DNA of 6,300 nucleotides from an uncultured Paracoccaceae bacterium (GTDB lineage: Bacteria > Pseudomonadota > Alphaproteobacteria > Rhodobacterales > Rhodobacteraceae): contig CALFSV010000209.1 in NCBI GenBank assembly GCA_937916485.1, positions 1 through 6,300 on the forward strand, given 5' to 3'. Position numbers and translations under genes: made by a program. The notes under the pieces were generated by a model that was given only the letters and a program-made list of their open reading frames with translations, was not told the origin of the DNA and searched no databases. Of this stretch, positions 5,321 to 6,300 are shown in pieces. Positions within the stretch are counted from its first letter, which is position 1. Each line of letters opens with the position of its first letter.

Positions 5321-6300
5321 ATGTTACGCAAATATTTAGGTGTTTTGGCCATTCTCGCGACATTGTTTATCGGCACTACTGGGGTTGTTATGCCCGTTGT
5401 GGCGCAGACAAGTGGTGAAGTACCAGGTGCAACGCTTGGAATAAATTCTGACTCAGATTTGTGGCGCTTTGTGCGGACTGGTAACGCTGGGTCAACACAG
5501 ATGAAAAACGAATTATCAGCCGTTATGATCCAGTCAGAAGGTGATAATTGGCGTGCATTTCGTAATGGACCATTGTCAATTTATGGGGCTTACGGCCTAG
5601 CAGGCATAATTGGCTTACTGGCTGTTTTTTACATGGTTCGTGGCCGTATAAGGATCGATGCAGGCCCATCAGAGGAAAGAATACTCCGCTTTGGCACGAT
5701 TGACCGGTTCGCTCATTGGTTAATGGCGGGGTCTTTTGTGGTATTGGGAATAACCGGCTTGAATTTGCTTTATGGTCGCTATGTTCTTTTGCCAGTTATT
5801 GGCAAAGACGCCTTTGCAACCATCACAACTTTTGGCAAATATGCGCATAATTATCTGGCTTTTGCCTTTATGCTTGGTTTGGGCCTGTCGTTTATTTTAT
5901 GGGTTCGCCACAATATTCCAAACAAACTTGACCTAAAATGGTTGGCGATGGGCGGCGGTATCTTTGCCAAAGGCGTTCACCCTCCAGCACGTAAATTCAA
6001 TGCTGGTCAGAAAATTATTTTTTGGGCTGTCATGATCGGTGGCCTATCTGTCAGCATGTCAGGCATTGCGCTGATGTTTCCGTTCCAGACAAGTATGTTT
6101 GCTGAAACATTTGCTCTTTTGAACGGCATTGGATTCAATCTGCCAACTGATTTCACCGCACTTCAAGAACAGCAGATGAACCAGCTTTGGCATGGTGTGG
6201 TCTCGCTTGGACTTATGACCATGATTGTTGCGCATATCTATATCGGTTCCGTTGGTATGGAAGGTGCTCTTGATGCGATGAATTCAGGTATGGTTGATCG
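5321..6300 (+). CDS. fdhC: Formate dehydrogenase cytochrome b (gamma) subunit, C-terminus beyond the window
   Basis: The frame is open to the window end: 326 codons plus two bases. This is the membrane subunit that carries two b hemes and reduces quinone (FdnI/FdoI family). Candidate heme ligands match the E. coli pattern: H132 (DRFAHW), H176 (YAHNYLAF), H291 (LWHGVVSL) and H305 (VAHIYIGSVGMEGA). Membrane helices lie near 88-105, 133-152, 175-194, 232-253 and 290-310. KFNAGQK (225-231) is typical of the family. Unlike E. coli FdnI, it has an N-terminal signal-like helix (likely cleavage VVA/Q after 28), a periplasmic segment of about 55 residues and an extra membrane helix, as in the longer gamma subunits of many alphaproteobacteria. 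The start is ATG 5321, with GGGGA at 5314-5318. The alternative ATG 5288 directly abuts the lipoprotein stop, lacks a ribosome site and adds 11 residues. The symbol is a family label; FdhC elsewhere means a formate transporter. Confidence 0.93.
   Translation, partial: MLRKYLGVLAILATLFIGTTGVVMPVVAQTSGEVPGATLGINSDSDLWRFVRTGNAGSTQMKNELSAVMIQSEGDNWRAFRNGPLSIYGAYGLAGIIGLLAVFYMVRGRIRIDAGPSEERILRFGTIDRFAHWLMAGSFVVLGITGLNLLYGRYVLLPVIGKDAFATITTFGKYAHNYLAFAFMLGLGLSFILWVRHNIPNKLDLKWLAMGGGIFAKGVHPPARKFNAGQKIIFWAVMIGGLSVSMSGIALMFPFQTSMFAETFALLNGIGFNLPTDFTALQEQQMNQLWHGVVSLGLMTMIVAHIYIGSVGMEGALDAMNSGMVD

Noticed and set aside
1..6300. tRNA, rRNA, CRISPR array, insertion sequence or attachment site
   Set aside because: No cloverleaf, regularly spaced repeats, transposase motif or terminal inverted repeats were seen; the window is almost fully accounted for by the operon.

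Overview
The window is most of a respiratory (periplasmic, quinone-linked) formate dehydrogenase operon, all on the + strand. The organism is most likely an alphaproteobacterium of moderate GC content. That placement is inference from protein character, gene order and strong Shine-Dalgarno sites; the sequence alone does not fix the genus. Codon use looks even across the operon, and there is no sign of a mobile element.

Layout: (1) bases 3-422, the C-terminal part of an acidic, low-complexity protein cut by the window start, possibly the DUF3306-type protein usual at this position. (2) 423-570, an AT-rich non-coding gap with a weak promoter candidate and a spaced direct repeat. (3) 571-1185, a TorD/DmsD-family chaperone. 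(4) 1245-1442, a 65-residue Tat-signal miniprotein of the 'formate dehydrogenase region TAT target' type. (5) 1474-4365, the catalytic molybdopterin subunit, with Cys rather than selenocysteine in the active site. (6) 4377-4967, an FDH3-type iron-sulfur subunit with four [4Fe-4S] motifs and no membrane anchor. (7) 4986-5020, a strong intrinsic terminator. (8) 5087-5287, a small lipoprotein of unknown role. (9) 5321 to the window end, the cytochrome b gamma subunit, truncated at its C-terminus by the window edge.

How they work together: the chaperone probably guards cofactor loading of the catalytic subunit before Tat export. The catalytic subunit oxidises formate in the periplasm. Electrons pass through its own [4Fe-4S] cluster and the four clusters of the beta subunit to the two b hemes of the gamma subunit, and then to the quinone pool. 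The Tat miniprotein and the lipoprotein are conserved companions with no assigned job and are the least understood parts of the window. The other notable point is regulatory. A good terminator separates the alpha and beta genes from the lipoprotein and gamma genes, and a second, weaker hairpin overlaps the chaperone stop codon. The operon may therefore be expressed in unequal segments.
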